A stretch of 64,000 nucleotides of DNA from Scilla litardierei. Lineage: Eukaryota > Streptophyta > Magnoliopsida > Asparagales > Asparagaceae. The stretch lies in the NCBI GenBank assembly GCA_030789695.1, contig CM061141.1, positions 320,418,452-320,482,451 on the forward strand, given 5' to 3'. Made by a program: the position numbers and the translations under genes. Numbering within the stretch: the stretch's first letter is position 1; every line of letters begins with the position of its first letter. Positions 42,699-55,802 of the stretch are shown here, piece after piece. Under the pieces are notes generated by a model that made no database searches, was not told where the DNA came from, and saw only the letters and a program-made list of their open reading frames with translations.

Positions 42699-43830
42699 CT
42701 GCGATAACCTCATCCACAGCCGCGCTCTCCGCAGCGGTCATCAGGTAGGCCTGCCTCCTCGGCGGAACAGCCTGCCGAAAAGCCTGTCTCTGCGGAACAA
42801 GAGCGGCTCCACGTCCAGCAGGAACAGGCGCTCGCTGCTGCAACGGCTGAGCTGCAACAGGAGCCCTCCGCAGCGGATCCGCATGCCGACAATCCTTCGC
42901 GACATGAGAAGCATCACCGCAAATCAAACACTGGCCCAGAAACTTCCGACACTGATCCTTGACGTGACCAGGCCTGCCGCAGAAATGGCAGATCTTCGGA
43001 ATAGACCCTCCTGGCCTCTTAAACTGAGCGGACTGATTAGGCCTGAATCCAGGTCTAACCACAGCTCTCGCCTGGTCCACAGGCCTCTTCCCAGCACCAA
43101 CAACCGACCCCTTCCTCTGGTTCACGAGCAGCTCCTGCCTCTTAGCTGCTACCAGAACCTTCTGATAAGATTCCCGATCAGAGGAGGTCACAAAACTCTG
43201 GAGCTCCGAAGCAAGCCCCTGCAGAAACCTCTGAGCTCTCTCCTCTGCGTCCTGCACCATCTTCGGCGCAAACCGACTAAGCCTCATGAACTCCTGGTGG
43301 TACAAGTCCACCGACGAGTTCCCTTGCTTCAAATCGATAAAACGCTGCAGCATCTCCTCCTTGGCAGCCTTCGGGAAGAACTCACCCTCAAATCTGGCTT
43401 TGAAGGTAGCCCAAGCAATCGGCTCCACCAACAACTTCTCTTCCGCATCCCACCAATTCCTGGCGTTATCCTTGAGCTGCCTCTTCGCCAAATCAACCCA
43501 TCCAGCCGGGGTGATCTTGGCCATCTTCAGATTGTCCTCGACGTTCCGAATCCACTCATCGGCAGCCAGAGGACCCTCAGAACCATCAAAATAAGCGGGA
43601 CCCAGCTCCCGAAATTGCTTCGCTCCTGGCTCAGAGCGAGGGGCATCCGGAAGAGCCCGGGCAGCTCGAGCAGGTGGAGCATTCTGGACTTGCAAAAGCA
43701 CGCCCTGCTGCACTTGCATCATCTGCAGCATCATCCGCATCATCTCACCGCTGGTGGGTTCCCGCTCAGGCTCCTCATCATGAGGGAGCGCACCACTGCC
43801 CCCACCACGGGTGAAACGCCTTCCTGCCAT
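42699..43830 (-). CDS. Tekay-type gag (capsid and nucleocapsid)
   Basis: ATG at 43830. About 378 codons to the putative donor, or 390 to the stop at 42658 if unspliced. A methionine-rich helix lies at 29-48, and the retrotransposon gag domain at about 75-215 (FRELGPAYFDGSEGPL, WWDAEEKLL, FKARFEGEFFP). There are two canonical CCHC knuckles, CHFCGRPGHVKDQC (281-294) and CLICGDASHVAKDC (301-314), then a basic proline-rich tail. No frame damage. Gag forms the virus-like particle. Retention of the 114-base interruption would give gag alone, and its removal gag-pol, so the interruption could set the gag to gag-pol ratio (inference). Confidence 0.93.
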
Positions 43831-43976
43831 CTAATGACACGGAAAACAAATCAGATTAGACTCATAGCTTATGACATCGGACGTCGAACTTAGTCTATTG
43901 GACATTCTAATATTATTATCGCTATTCCAAAAATCGCAGTTACAGAATGAGACCTGCATGTACCACCACTAAAACC
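43831..43976 (-). other. Leader between 5' LTR and gag of the Tekay-type element
   Basis: Minus strand, from the LTR border: GGTTTTAGTGGTGGTACATG, then CAGGTC and ACTGCGAT. I see no initiator-Met PBS. The CATGCAGGTC and ACTGCGAT words recur at similar distances after the 5' LTR of the LARD at 46732-55746. Confidence 0.6.
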
Positions 43977-46476
43977 TGTCACGACCCGCTTCCCTAAAAT
44001 GGAGGCGAGCACGTGAGAAGGTCCGCACGAGAGTGGGGCTGTGAAGCCCCAAACCCGATAAGCGTCCACAATACAAAACAGGTCCATGTAACCACAACAG
44101 AATAGCAATAATAACACAAGGAGAGACTGAAATAAAATTCACATCTCACAAATATTGTCCAACATCACAAATAAGTTCAACATCCAGAAAAGCCACCAGG
44201 CTAAAAGAAAAGAGTCTAAAGGCCCAGAACAAGGCCAACAAAAGAAACGACAACAACCAAGCAAGGTATAGGTGCCACGCACCGATAACAAAACAACTGT
44301 CTAACAAAAGTAAAACACACGAAGACACTAGGACTGGTCCCCAGTGTCCACGTACTCCCCGTCAAACACAAGCTCGGGCTCAGCGTCGGCAAACACCTCG
44401 TCCTCAACGAGGTACTCGGGCTCAGGATCTAACATGTGTCACCCAAAAGAGTAAAGGGGCACATGTCAGCAAGTCTAAAAAGACTTGGGCAAGGAAACTG
44501 AAAGTGGCATCTAGCAACCTAGCAGTTTAGTATGCATGACATGGCAGTTATAACATGAGTGCACAATTAAAACATGGCGAGACAATTTGTACAAGAGAAC
44601 AATCATCGGGACAAGACAAGAGTAGCCAAGCTACTATCAATTCAATACATTCACATTTTGTAGGTGTTTACGCCATTCGCTGAATGGCATAGCATTTCAG
44701 ACCGATCGGCACTAAACACTACCCAATATTCACACGATATGGAGCCTGGGGTCCCTGCACATTGAGCTCATCTAGTGAGCCTAGGGTTGCCCCGCACATT
44801 GAGCTCGCATTCTTAGTTCACAATCCAATGTATCGAGCGTTGGGGTTAGCAACTCATTATGCTCGCTTCTGGTCACGAGCCAGGAACACTAGTATGGCGT
44901 AGGGAACACCTAGCCGGAACACGCAATTCAGGCGTTGGCTATCAACCAACACATGGCCCGCTTCTGGAACACGAGCCAGGAACACAACATTGTAGCGAAG
45001 CTACGCAATCACAGCAATATCTAAAGAATGCGAGGTCATGACAATTTATTTGCGTACAGTTAATTAAATTAAACGTGACAGGCGAAATGCAATGACATGA
45101 ACATGTACGCGTACCGTTAATTGAAAGTAAACATGACATGGTAATTGTGCAACATGCTAAATGTCGGAACCAGCTTCGTTGTCAAGCTAGTTCCCCAATT
45201 TGCGCCTAGGCGAGTATCATTTCGTCGCCTAGCCTCTTTTACGCCTACAACATGCAAATGGCCTAAAACATGGCCTAAACCCTAAGTGGCAAGTTTCACT
45301 TGCCTAGCACCGGGGATTGACGATCACTTCGTCACACGGATGCTATCTACGGGGGAAATCGCTGTTTTGGGGGAGACAAACATCAAACACATGAAATTAA
45401 TTAGGGTTTCACAAAAATTATAAATAAGTTATGAAAACAACGGTAGAACGATTTCTTACCGAGAGGAAGCGGAAGAAACACTCCGGGGAACCCTAGGATC
45501 AGATCTGGAAGCAAATGGAGAAGTTTGGGGAAACTAGGGTTTTGGGGGATTTGGGAATTTTGATGGGTTTTGATGGAGATTTGGGGAAGATGAGGGGTAG
45601 ATAGAGTAGATAGATGGATTGGATGATGGATTTAGGGCTCGGAATGAAGGAATGGAGCTTGGAGGAAGGTGGGGGATCAATGGAGGCGATTTTAGGGTTT
45701 AGGGTCGAGTTGGAGGGGAAGAAAACGTTTGGGTTGGGTATTTATAGGCTAGGCTGGCGGCTAGGGCAAAACTAGGGTTTACAGCACTAGTTAGTCGGTC
45801 AAAGAACAACCACTGACCGACTAGTTTGACAACTAGTCGGTCGGTCGACCAACGCAGACCGACTAAGTGTAAACAGTAGCTACAGGTGAAATTAGGATTT
45901 TAGAGTTAGTCGGTCCATGAACAAATACTGACCGACTAGTTTGGCATCTAGTCGGTCGATGAACGTTCTTAGACCGACTAAGAGTAAACAGTAACTGATA
46001 CAAAAATAATTTGATGAGTTAGTCGGTTCAAGAAGCATTGCTGACCGACTAGTTTGCAACCTAGTCGGTCAACCAACGTTCTTAGACCGACTAACGATAA
46101 ACAGTAACTCCTGAGAAATTTAGAAAGCTAACTAGTCGGTCCAAGAAGGATTGCCGACCGACTGGATCGTCATCTAGTCGGTCGGTGGCCCTTCTTACAC
46201 CGGCTAATGAGCACAGGAAGTACCGATACGAAGCGCGGGGCCCCGGGATCGATTCCTAAGACTCCTAGGCTTGATCTAACAGTTAGATACGACCGTTATG
46301 AAGTCCGTCACGAATGACATACTTCGAAATCGACAATCCTAAGAAAGGAGCGAGAAAATACGACGAATCGATCGAAAATGAAAACTACGGAGACGAAAAC
46401 CACACATGAGGAGCAAATCCACCAAAACATATATTATAATATATAAAATCCAGATACATGAAAAGCAGTCGTTACA
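43977..46476 (-). repeat. 5' LTR of the Tekay-type element
   Basis: 2,500 bases, matching 36648-39147 with one visible difference. It carries the same AGTCGGTC inverted-pair array at 45786-46209. Confidence 0.97.
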
Positions 46477-46731
46477 AAGCTGTTTGAGTAATTGTATGCC
46501 TTGAGGCAAGATGGGTCCGTACGAGACTATATTGCGATGTTTGAGACACTCTCGAGCAGAGTGGACAGTGTATCTGATGAATCAATGGAGGGAAACTTCT
46601 TAAAGGGGCTAAGCCTATGATTAGGGCTGAGCTGAGGGTCCAGGACCCTCAAGGGTTAACTGCCACGATGCGGGTGTCAAGGAGAGTGGAGGACAGGTTG
46701 GCTGAAGAGAGGAAGTCTAGGGGGCTGGGGC
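46477..46731 (+). pseudogene. gag of the gag-only element, middle part
   Basis: Continues the frame broken at 36647: LFEQLYALRQDGSVRDYIA, FETLSSRVDSVSDES then, after a stop, IRAELRVQDPQGLTATMRV and RRVEDRLAEERKSRG. This is the C-terminal capsid part of Reina-like gag, as at 13075-13493. It is cut at 46731 by the LARD and resumes at 55747. Confidence 0.88.
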
Positions 46732-49676
46732 TGTCATGCCCTATTTTGCACTATACGTGTATCCTACTGAATACGCGTGGTATTTTTATCTACGGTGCAT
46801 ACGTAGGCATGAGATAAACGAAGACATCGATGTATGTGACTTAGTGAGAGTGGGATTGGGCCGTAATACGTGGCTAAGGGAAGTGAATGCGAAGTGTGAA
46901 AGCAGAGAAGTGTGAAAGACGTCGATGCAAAACAACAGGAATGTGTTAGACGCGTGTGTGTGATGCATGTATGCATACATGGATGGGCGTGGATGTGTGT
47001 AAGAAAAGCCATGCAAGTGTGAAAGGGGTTAGGGGTCAATGGCAGCCCCCGTAAATTTTTAGAAAGGTCAGTGGCAAAACGGTCTTTTTGACTAAATTTG
47101 CTGTGCGTACATACTTAAGTGGTCGGTACAAAAAGTAATGGCATACTTGTAAATACTTGAATGTGTGAGGGGTAGTTTGGTCATTTAATAATTAACATGG
47201 CTTATGGAATAAGCCATGTAAAAACAATATTCTAGAAATCTCTTCATCTTTCTCTCCTTTTCTTTTCTTTTCCTTTCTTCCCTTTTCTTCTCTTATCCTT
47301 ATCTCCTCTCTTCCTACTCAACACACAAACCCAATTTTCGTGCTCCCCCCTCCTACCCTTCTATATTGTGCCAAAAAAAGAGGAGGAAGAAGAAGAAGAT
47401 GGAGAAGAAAGAAGAGAAGGAGAAGAGGAAAATGAAGCTTTTGAGGTAGGAATCTCTTGGAGTTGGAATTCCAATCAATTTAATTTTTGTTAATTTGTTT
47501 TTATAGCATGTTTTATCTAATATGTGTTGAAGATAGTCAATTTTTACATGTTATTACTCAATTTCACAACTTTCCATTTGAAATTCTTAGCAAAAACATC
47601 TCCTTTTAAATTTCAGAACATGTGATGTCTGATTTTGCCTTGTTTCTGATTACTGTAGCTCGAATCATGTTTCGAAAAAAATATGAGCATGTAGATCTTG
47701 AAGTTCTACCCCAAAATCATATAAATTTTGATATAGTTTCAATTCAGAAATTGGGAGAAATAAATCCATCTTCACAACATGTCTGTTTGATTTTCAGTTT
47801 TGACACTGTTTAGTAAAATTGTCCTAGAGACTTGCACACATCATGGAATTTTGTGTTCTTGGTCTTGTTGGAAAGCTGACAGGTTTTTCTAAAAGTTCAT
47901 CAGACTGCTCTTATGACGAAATTCTGGCTAGAACATGCCCAAAATTAGCTTTGAACACAGACCCTAAAATCTGTCTGAAAAACAGATTTGACACACTTCA
48001 CCAAATAATTCACCATAAATCGTATAGTTCATATTTTTGCATAAAATTATATCTGTAGATCCGTAACTTCCATATCTTCAACTTTCATTTGGAACACTTT
48101 GCCAAATTCCTAATAAAACCTGATGTAATATGCTCATGTATTAGCAATTTCTACGAATTCCAGCAAGCTGAAACATTTAAGTGATGTTATAAATTGTGCT
48201 CTTTGCTATTTCACCTTCTATTGTGCATGATTATTGTTATGGCATCGTAGATACATTCATGATACGTTTTCTAATGGATTTGCTAATGTTCTCATAGACC
48301 TGCATGTCACGCTCACCACGTGTTCGATGAAATGCCTCAATGAAGGCAAAATCCAATAAGTTGAGTAACTTGCATGTGTTTGCATTGGGCTTGTGCCATG
48401 TTGATAAATAGTGAAGTTAGAGGCTTGAATGGCATGAATATATTGTAATTTTGAATGGGTGATGTGTTTTGATAGAGGGCATGTCACGTGAGTGCATGAC
48501 CCTATATTTGATGATGGACAGCTGAGGTGATATGTGCATACCCATGCCATCAAGACCCCTAATGTGGCACTTATGATGTTAACTAATAAAATTGAATAAA
48601 TCTCAGTCCTCTCTAATGAGGGTGAGTTAGTAAATCCCGGGTTTTAGGTGGGATTTGAGTAAATTGTGGATATGATGCCTGGACTGAGAAGTTGGGGGAA
48701 ATGATTATGTGATATGTGATATTTATACCCACTCGCCTTTACCGGGAGTGGAGGGGACATACGGAGGTTGTGTTATTGTGGGAGAGCCTCACTCCTGCCA
48801 GGGACGGGGGAGCTGAGAGGCCCGGTGTCGTACAGTGCCCGTGTCCACTGCGTCGTGTACTATATTCACCCCAAATATGGGGTGAAGTCCAGGTCCTGGT
48901 ATCACACAGGTTACCCAAGTTCCAATTAACTCAATTCTAAAATAATAAAATAAGATTTGTGTGTTACTTCTACTGCTGGCAGCACTTCCCTTCCCTTTGT
49001 CCGTAATTTGTGGCTTGGTGTTATGCTTCAGGCACTTGCACTTATCGTATTTGATATTGGTTGCTTGAGCCCTCATGTTATTATTATTGTTACTATTATT
49101 ATTATTATTATTTGTGCTAACCCCTTTTCTTGCAGTAACTCGACATGGACCGCAGGTATGATCCCTTGATTATCTATTTAATTTTCATTATATCACTTAA
49201 ATTCATGCTCTACTTCTCTTGCTTGCCTTGTGATCTGATAACCCTAAAATGGAGTTCCAAACCCAAGTTGGTTCCTACTGAGGCACGCATTGACGTGTTC
49301 CCCCCTATTTTTCAGGTAGCAGGGTTAGCTCGGTTGGAAGTGATTTGGAGCCGGGTTCAGGGATAGCATTTGATGTGCGTTGTCATGTGGTGTGATCTGG
49401 TGGTATTGGGAGGTGGAGAATGATGGAGTAGATGTAGTGGTATACCTAGGCTATGTAAATAAATGGAAGTTGTATATATGACATGTTACTGTACTAAGTT
49501 ACCTGTGGTGGTGTTTTGATATTACTGTGAAGTTTCACTTGTACTATCTCAGCATGTGCGCAGTGACCTGCTTGTTTAGTTTCTTCTTTCTCCCTCTTTT
49601 CCTCTTCATCACCTCTGCTCTTCAGAATACTTAAAAAAAATTAGATGTCGGGTATTCTGGGGATCGGGGCGTGACA
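46732..49676 (+). repeat. 5' LTR of the LARD
   Basis: TGTCATGCCCTATTTTGC to GATCGGGGCGTGACA. It includes a CT-rich tract (about 47250-47310). Open frames at 47622-47813 and 47843-48058 recur in the other LTR only because LTRs are copies; I see no known domain. Confidence 0.95.
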
Positions 49677-52600
49677 ATTTTTGGTGGCCCATGCAGGTCA
49701 CCGCACTGCGATATGCATAAGGATAGTACTTGTAATACTTCAGTAAGTGATTGGAGATTTGAATTATACAAAATGTTAGAATGGCATGAAAGTTACACAT
49801 GTCCTGGATGCTTGTAGTGGTATATGGATACGTGTGGGTGTAAATACTAGGTGGTGAATACTTGAATGTATGTATGCTACGTCTCTATAAAAGTACATGA
49901 TACGGACATGTGAGGCTGATATATGTTATACTTGTATGACTCTGAGGTATAGGTGATAAGTATATGTTTGTTAGTGGATGTGCGCCGGTGGATACATATC
50001 AGCTAGCAGGGATGTTATATGTTCGTAGAGACGTGGGCGAGGGTGTGTACGTATGTGATGGGAGTGCATGTATGCAATTCACTATCTCCTAAATCATAGT
50101 TGTGTCTCATGTAGGGAGTACACCAATATGCGTACATCTACCCTTGTATGGATAAAGTAGTGGAATGTCCACATTGTCTTTGGGCATAGGTAGGAAAGTG
50201 CATACGTGTGAACATATGTGTATTTGTATGGGTAGGTGGTGTAAATATAGGTTGGGATATTAGTGTATATATATCGCTAGTGTTACATTGCTAGTGTATG
50301 AATTCCTAATGTGTTAAAATTTAAATAACTGTGAGTATGTCTATGTACTGCCTATGTGTTTATGTGAATTGGTATATTTTCTTAATTTGGTATATGGTTG
50401 TGGGTTGTATTATTGAGTGCAGATAGGTGTTGTGATATGGCTATACATAGCATGTATGTAGCGATGTAGATAAGTGATAGATGCATGGGTAGTATGAGCA
50501 ATGCTCCAAGTGTTTGGAGTAGATGTATCCTAAGACGGGTAAGGGTGCTTTAGACCAGTCCACCTAAGTTGAGGCCTTAGCTCTATACTGTGCCTATCCT
50601 GGGATAGTAATATATGTATGACGTGCAATGCATGTAGGATGTGATGGATATAAGGGTTTGAGACCATAGACTGCGAGTATAAATGGGGTGGATGTGGATT
50701 TGCATAATAGTGAAGTTATGGTATATGTATATATGTGTATACGCTTACCTGTGAAATGGCGTCTATTAGACCATTTGGATGTATATGTAGTGTCTGTATT
50801 TTTCTATATGTGGGGGCATGAGGAAGGATTATGTATTGGTATATGAGATACTTGTATGAACGTAGGTGTGCTGTAGTAAGCATAGTGTGATTGTCTATAT
50901 GTGTTGTTATTATTGAACGCGTATTGATGTATGTCTTATGAGTGGTTATATGTATATGTACATCAATGATCCCTATTCTGATATACATGTATCAGTATAT
51001 GAATGTGTACGTATATAAGATGTGACTATCTACTGAATGTGTATGAATAATGATATGCACTTACTTTTGTGTGTACTAGTATTCTAGTAAAAGTGCAGAT
51101 ATATCGGATGTTATGAATATAATGGTATGAGTAGTCACCGACTACCTACTAGTATAATGGAATAGCTTGACTGTATAGGTGTGTGATAACAGGATATGTA
51201 TGGTATGTGTGTATGGGTGTGTGCTCATACATGGGAATGCATGTGCATGGTGCATGGGTCCTAGTACGTAAATATATACCTGTCTGTGTGCATACCTACT
51301 ATTAGAATAATAATCTGGTGTGTATAAGCGAACGTGTATATGGCTATATGTAGGCCTAGAGATATATATAGGGTATTGATATGAATACATCTGTGGGTAT
51401 ATAATGAGTGTGTATATAATTAGATGTGGAGTATCTATGTGAAGTATTGTTTGTTACCTATATGTGAAGAATATGTACCATACTTGTATAAATGTTAAGT
51501 GTTGGGATGTGTACATGTATATGTGGTGTGCATGGAATATATGTAATGATGCGTATCTTGGATGAATGAATATGTATATAACTACGTATACATATCTTCA
51601 TTTGTTTACCTGCCAGTCTATCCTATGGGGTTGTTTATCCAGGTGTATCTCGGTGTGCCTTGGATAGGTGTATTTATGTTTATATATGTGTATATATATA
51701 TGACCATACCAGAGTATGTGTATATGTATATACATATGCAATGTGGATGTAAATGTGATGGATATGGAATATAGGTGTGTGTATATATATAATAAATGTA
51801 AGTGAATGATACTGTTTGATATGTGGGCATTAGAATGTTTGTATTTATTTGTATATTTATGTGTATACATGTGTATGGAGTGTAGATGGATGTTTATAAT
51901 TATTTGACTATTATGGCAATATATACGTAGGATGAGCAAGGGTAGTTATATATATAGCATATGGCAGCGAATGTAATATGTTTGTGCACTTTTGTATGTA
52001 TTGTGTGTAGTATATGTGCCTATCTGTGTAAGGCAGTAGGTGCATCGCTACGAATGAGAAATTATATGTATATTTGTCCATAGGTATGATTGCTGACCTA
52101 AGTGACGTAATCATGCATGTGTTAGTGTGTGCACGTCGATGTATGTTGAATGTGACTAATTCTCGTGTGTATGTAGATATTCATGTGACTATAAGTGTGA
52201 ATGAACTCATATGATTAAGTATTGGGTATATAAGGATCCGGTGTACCTACAATGTAACACCATGATGGTGACCCTGATGTCAAGTTATATATGTAGATTG
52301 GTGTGTATAGTGGTGTGTTTGTGCTTAGATATAGATGTATATGTATATATATATATATATATAAGCAGGCAGAATATAAGTCGATATACTTGAAGGTATT
52401 ACGATGTGGATACGATGTGATGTCGTATGCACACGGTTGCGAGTAGTGATCTAGATACGTGTAATAATACGTATAAAGACTTATTTGTAGTGTGTGATGT
52501 ATATGTTAAGGTGTGAGTATGTGTGCTTAGATTTTTATGTGAAAAACATATACGTATGTATATGTAATGATGCATATAGTGATATGGATGTGCTACTAGA

Positions 52601-52802
52601 TGAGTAATAGGATGTATCTGTGACTTGTGCGCGATGCGAATGTGTATGGATGATAGTGAAGTATATAGTATATATAAGTGTGGGGTAGATATGTATTCTT
52701 GTTTGTACGTCATGGGTAGTAAGACCATCATACCTAGCTGACCTAGGTAAGGTTCACACCCTAGGAAGTCCGAGGACGGACTTTACTTTAAGGTGGGTAG
52801 GA
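49677..52802 (+). other. LARD interior, non-coding TG/TATG-rich
   Basis: About 3.1 kb made largely of TATATGTGTATG-like alternating sequence with frequent short TA and TG runs (pure (TA)n near 52340-52362). No retroelement protein motif is seen in any frame. The right 60 bases (from about 52740) return to unique sequence that leads into the polypurine tract. Confidence 0.85.
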
Positions 52803-55746
52803 TGTCATGCCCTATTTTGCACTATACGTGTATCCTACTGAATACGCGTGGTATTTCCATCTACGGTGCATACGTAGGCATGAGATAAACGAAGACATCG
52901 ATGTATGTGACGTAGTGAGAGTGGGATTGGGCCGTAATACGTGGCTAAGGGAAGTGAATGCGAAGTGTGAAAGCAGAGAAGTGTGAAAGACGTCGTCGGT
53001 GCAAAACAACAGGAATGTGTTAGACGCGTGTGTGTGATGCATGAATGCATGCATGGATGGGCGTGGATGTGTGTAGGAAGAGCCATGCAAGTGTGAAAGG
53101 GGTTAGGGGTCAATGGCAGCCCCCGTAAATTTTTAGAAAGGTCAGGGACAAAACGGTCTTTTGACTAAATTTGCTGTGCGTACATACATAAGTGGTCGGT
53201 ACATAAAGTAATGGCATACTTGGAAATACTTGAATGTGTGAGGGGTAGTTTGGTCATTTAATAATTAACATGGCTTATGGAATAAGCCATGTAAAAACCA
53301 TATTCTAGAAATCTCTTCATCTTTCTCTCCTTTTCTTTTCTTTTCCTTTCTTCCATTTTCTTCTCTTATCCTTATCTCCTCTCTTCCTACTCAACACACA
53401 CACCCAATTTTCGTGCTCCCCCTCCTACCCTTCTATATTGTTCCAAAAAAAGAGGAAGAAGAAGAAGAAGATGGAGGAAAGAAGAGGAGAAGAGGAAAAT
53501 GAAGCTTTTGAGGTAGGAATCTCTTGGAGTTGGAATTCCAATCAATTTAATTTTTGTTAATTTGTTTTTATAGCATGTTTTATCTAATGTGTTGAAGATA
53601 GTCAATTTTTACATGTTATTACTCAATTTCACAACTTTCCCTTTGAAATTCTTAGCAAAGACATCTCCTTTTAAATTTCAGAACATGTGATGTCTGATTT
53701 TGCCTTGTTTCTGATTACTGTAGCTCGAATCATGTTTCGAAAAAAATATGAGCATGTAGATCTTGAAGTTCTACCCCAAAATCATATAAATTTTGATATA
53801 GTTTCAATTCAGAAATTGGGAGAAATAAATCCATCTTCACAACATGTCTGTTTGATTTTCAGTTTTGACACTGTTTAGTAAAATTGTCCTAGAGACTTGC
53901 ACACATCATGGAATTTTGTGTTCTTGGTCTTGTTGGAAAGCTGACGGGTTTTTCTAAAAGTTCATCAGACTGCTCTTATGACGAAATTCTGGCTAGAACA
54001 TGCCCAAAATTAGCTTTGAACACAGACCCTAAAATCTGTCTGAAAAACAGATTTGACACACTTCACCAAATAATTCACCATAAATCGTATAGTTCATATT
54101 TTTGCATAAAATTTTATCTGTAGATCCGTAACTTCCATATCTTCAACTTTCATTTGGAACACTTTGCCAAATTCCTAATAAAACCTGATGTAATATGCTC
54201 ATGTATTAGCAATTTCTACGAATTCCAGCAAGCTGAAACATTTAAGTGATGTTATAAATTGTGCTCTATTGCTATTTCACCTTCTATTGTGCATGATTAT
54301 TGTTATGGCATCGTAGATACATTCATGATACGTTTTCTAATGGATTTGCTAATGTTCTCATAGACCTGCATGCCACGCTCACCACGTGTTCGATGAAATG
54401 CCTCAATGAAGGCAAAATCCAATAAGTTGAGTAACTTGCATGTGTTTGCATTGGGCTTGTGCCATGTTGATAAATAGTGAAGTTAGAGGCTTGAATGCCA
54501 TGAATATATTGTAATTGTGAATGGGTGATGTGTTGTGATAGAGGGCATGTCACGTGAGTGCATGACCCTATATTTGATGATGGACAGCTGAGGTGATATG
54601 TGCATACCCATGCCATCAAGACCCCTAATGTGTCACTTATGATGTTAACTAATAAAATTGAATAAATCTCAGTCCTCTCTAATGAGGGTGAGTTAGTAAA
54701 TCCCGGGTTTTAGGTGGGATTTGAGTAAATTGTGGATATGAGGCCTGGACTGAGAAGTTGGGGGAAATGATTATGTGATATATGATATTTATACCCACTC
54801 GCCTTTACCGGGAGTGGAGGGGACATACGGAGGTTGTGTTATTGTGGGAGAGCCTCACTCCTGCCAGGGACGGGGGAGCTGAGAGGCCCGGTGTCGTACA
54901 GTGCCCGTGTCCACTACGACGTGTGCTATATTCACCCCAAATTTGGGGTGAAGTCCAGGTCCTGGTATCACACAGTTTACCCAAGTTCCAATTAACTCAA
55001 TTCTAAAATAATAAAATAAGATTTGTGTGTTACTTCTACTGCTGGCAGCACTTCCCTTCCCTTGGTCCGAAATTTGTGGCTTGGTGTCATGCTTCAGGCA
55101 CTTGCACTTATCGTATTTGATATTGGTTGCTTGAGCCCTCATGTTATTATTATTGTTACTATTATTATTATTATTATTTGTGCTAACCCCTTTTTTTGCA
55201 GTAACTCGACATGGACCGCAGGTATGATCCTTTGATTATCTATTTAATTTTCATTATATCACTTAGATTCATGCTCTACTTCTCTTGCTTGCCTTGTGAT
55301 CTGATAACCCTAAAATGGAGTTCCAAACCCAAGTTGGTTCCTACTGGGGCACACATTGACGTGTTACCCCCTATTTTTCAGGTAGTAGGGTTAGCTCGGT
55401 TGGAAGTGATTTGGAGCCGGGTTCATGGATAGCATTTGATGTGCGTTGTCATGTGGTGTGATCTGGTGGTATTGGGAGGTGGAGAATGATGGAGTAGATG
55501 TAGTGGTATACCTGGGCTATGTAAATAAATGGAAGTTGTATATATGACATGTTGTTACTGCACTAAGTTACCTGTGGTGTTGTTTTGATATTACTGTGAA
55601 GCTTCACTTGTACTATCTCAGCATGTGCGCAGTGACCTGCTTGTTCAGTTTCTTCTTTCTCCCTCTTTTCCTCTTCATCACCTCTGCTCTTCAGAAAACT
55701 TAAAAAAATTTTAGATGTCGGGTATTCTGGGGATCGGGGCGTGACA
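52803..55746 (+). repeat. 3' LTR of the LARD
   Basis: Matches 46732-49676. About 14 substitutions fall in the first 510 bases but only about four in the 800 bases from 47441 (and its counterpart). Confidence 0.95.
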
Positions 55747-55802
55747 GGGGCGGATCGACATACCACATTCTAGCACCGACGGAGGCACCTAAGACCACTA
55801 TG
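55747..55802 (+). pseudogene. gag of the gag-only element, short segment
   Basis: The frame continues from 46731 as GGSTYHILAPTEAPKTTMVAP, the proline-rich stretch before the zinc knuckle, and is cut again by the hAT-like insert. Confidence 0.7.

Larger units (their letters stand above)
36648..46476 (-). mobile_element. Young Tekay/Del-type chromovirus, 9.8 kb
   Basis: Two 2,500-base LTRs (36648-39147 and 43977-46476) are flanked by a perfect 5-bp duplication AAGCT (36643-36647, 46477-46481). I see a single difference between them (G at 38902, A at 46231). Minus-strand order: gag, protease, reverse transcriptase, RNase H, integrase, chromodomain. Size, LTR length and the CR-type chromodomain fit the Tekay (Del) lineage. 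The frame is nearly intact: two intron-like interruptions and one single-base frameshift are the only breaks I found. It lies in the gag of the gag-only element. Confidence 0.95.
46732..55746 (+). mobile_element. LARD: 9-kb non-coding LTR retrotransposon
   Basis: LTRs 46732-49676 (2,945 bases) and 52803-55746 (2,944 bases) are flanked by a perfect 5-bp duplication GGGGC (46727-46731, 55747-55751). The 3.1-kb interior has no gag or pol. The PPT AAGGTGGGTAGGA (52790-52802) and the TCCGAGGACGGA word nine bases upstream match the Tekay-type element here in sequence and spacing, and the leader shares CATGCAGGTC and ACTGCGAT. It therefore probably derives from, and is mobilised by, the Tekay lineage (inference). 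LTR differences are tens of sites, so it is older than the 9.8-kb Tekay copy. Confidence 0.92.

Noticed and set aside
42688..43893. Plus-strand open frame of 401 codons
   Set aside because: Antisense shadow of the Tekay gag gene, open because of GC-rich codon use.
47622..48058. Two open frames repeated at 53687-54123
   Set aside because: Present twice only because they lie in the LARD LTRs; no domain and no coding signal.
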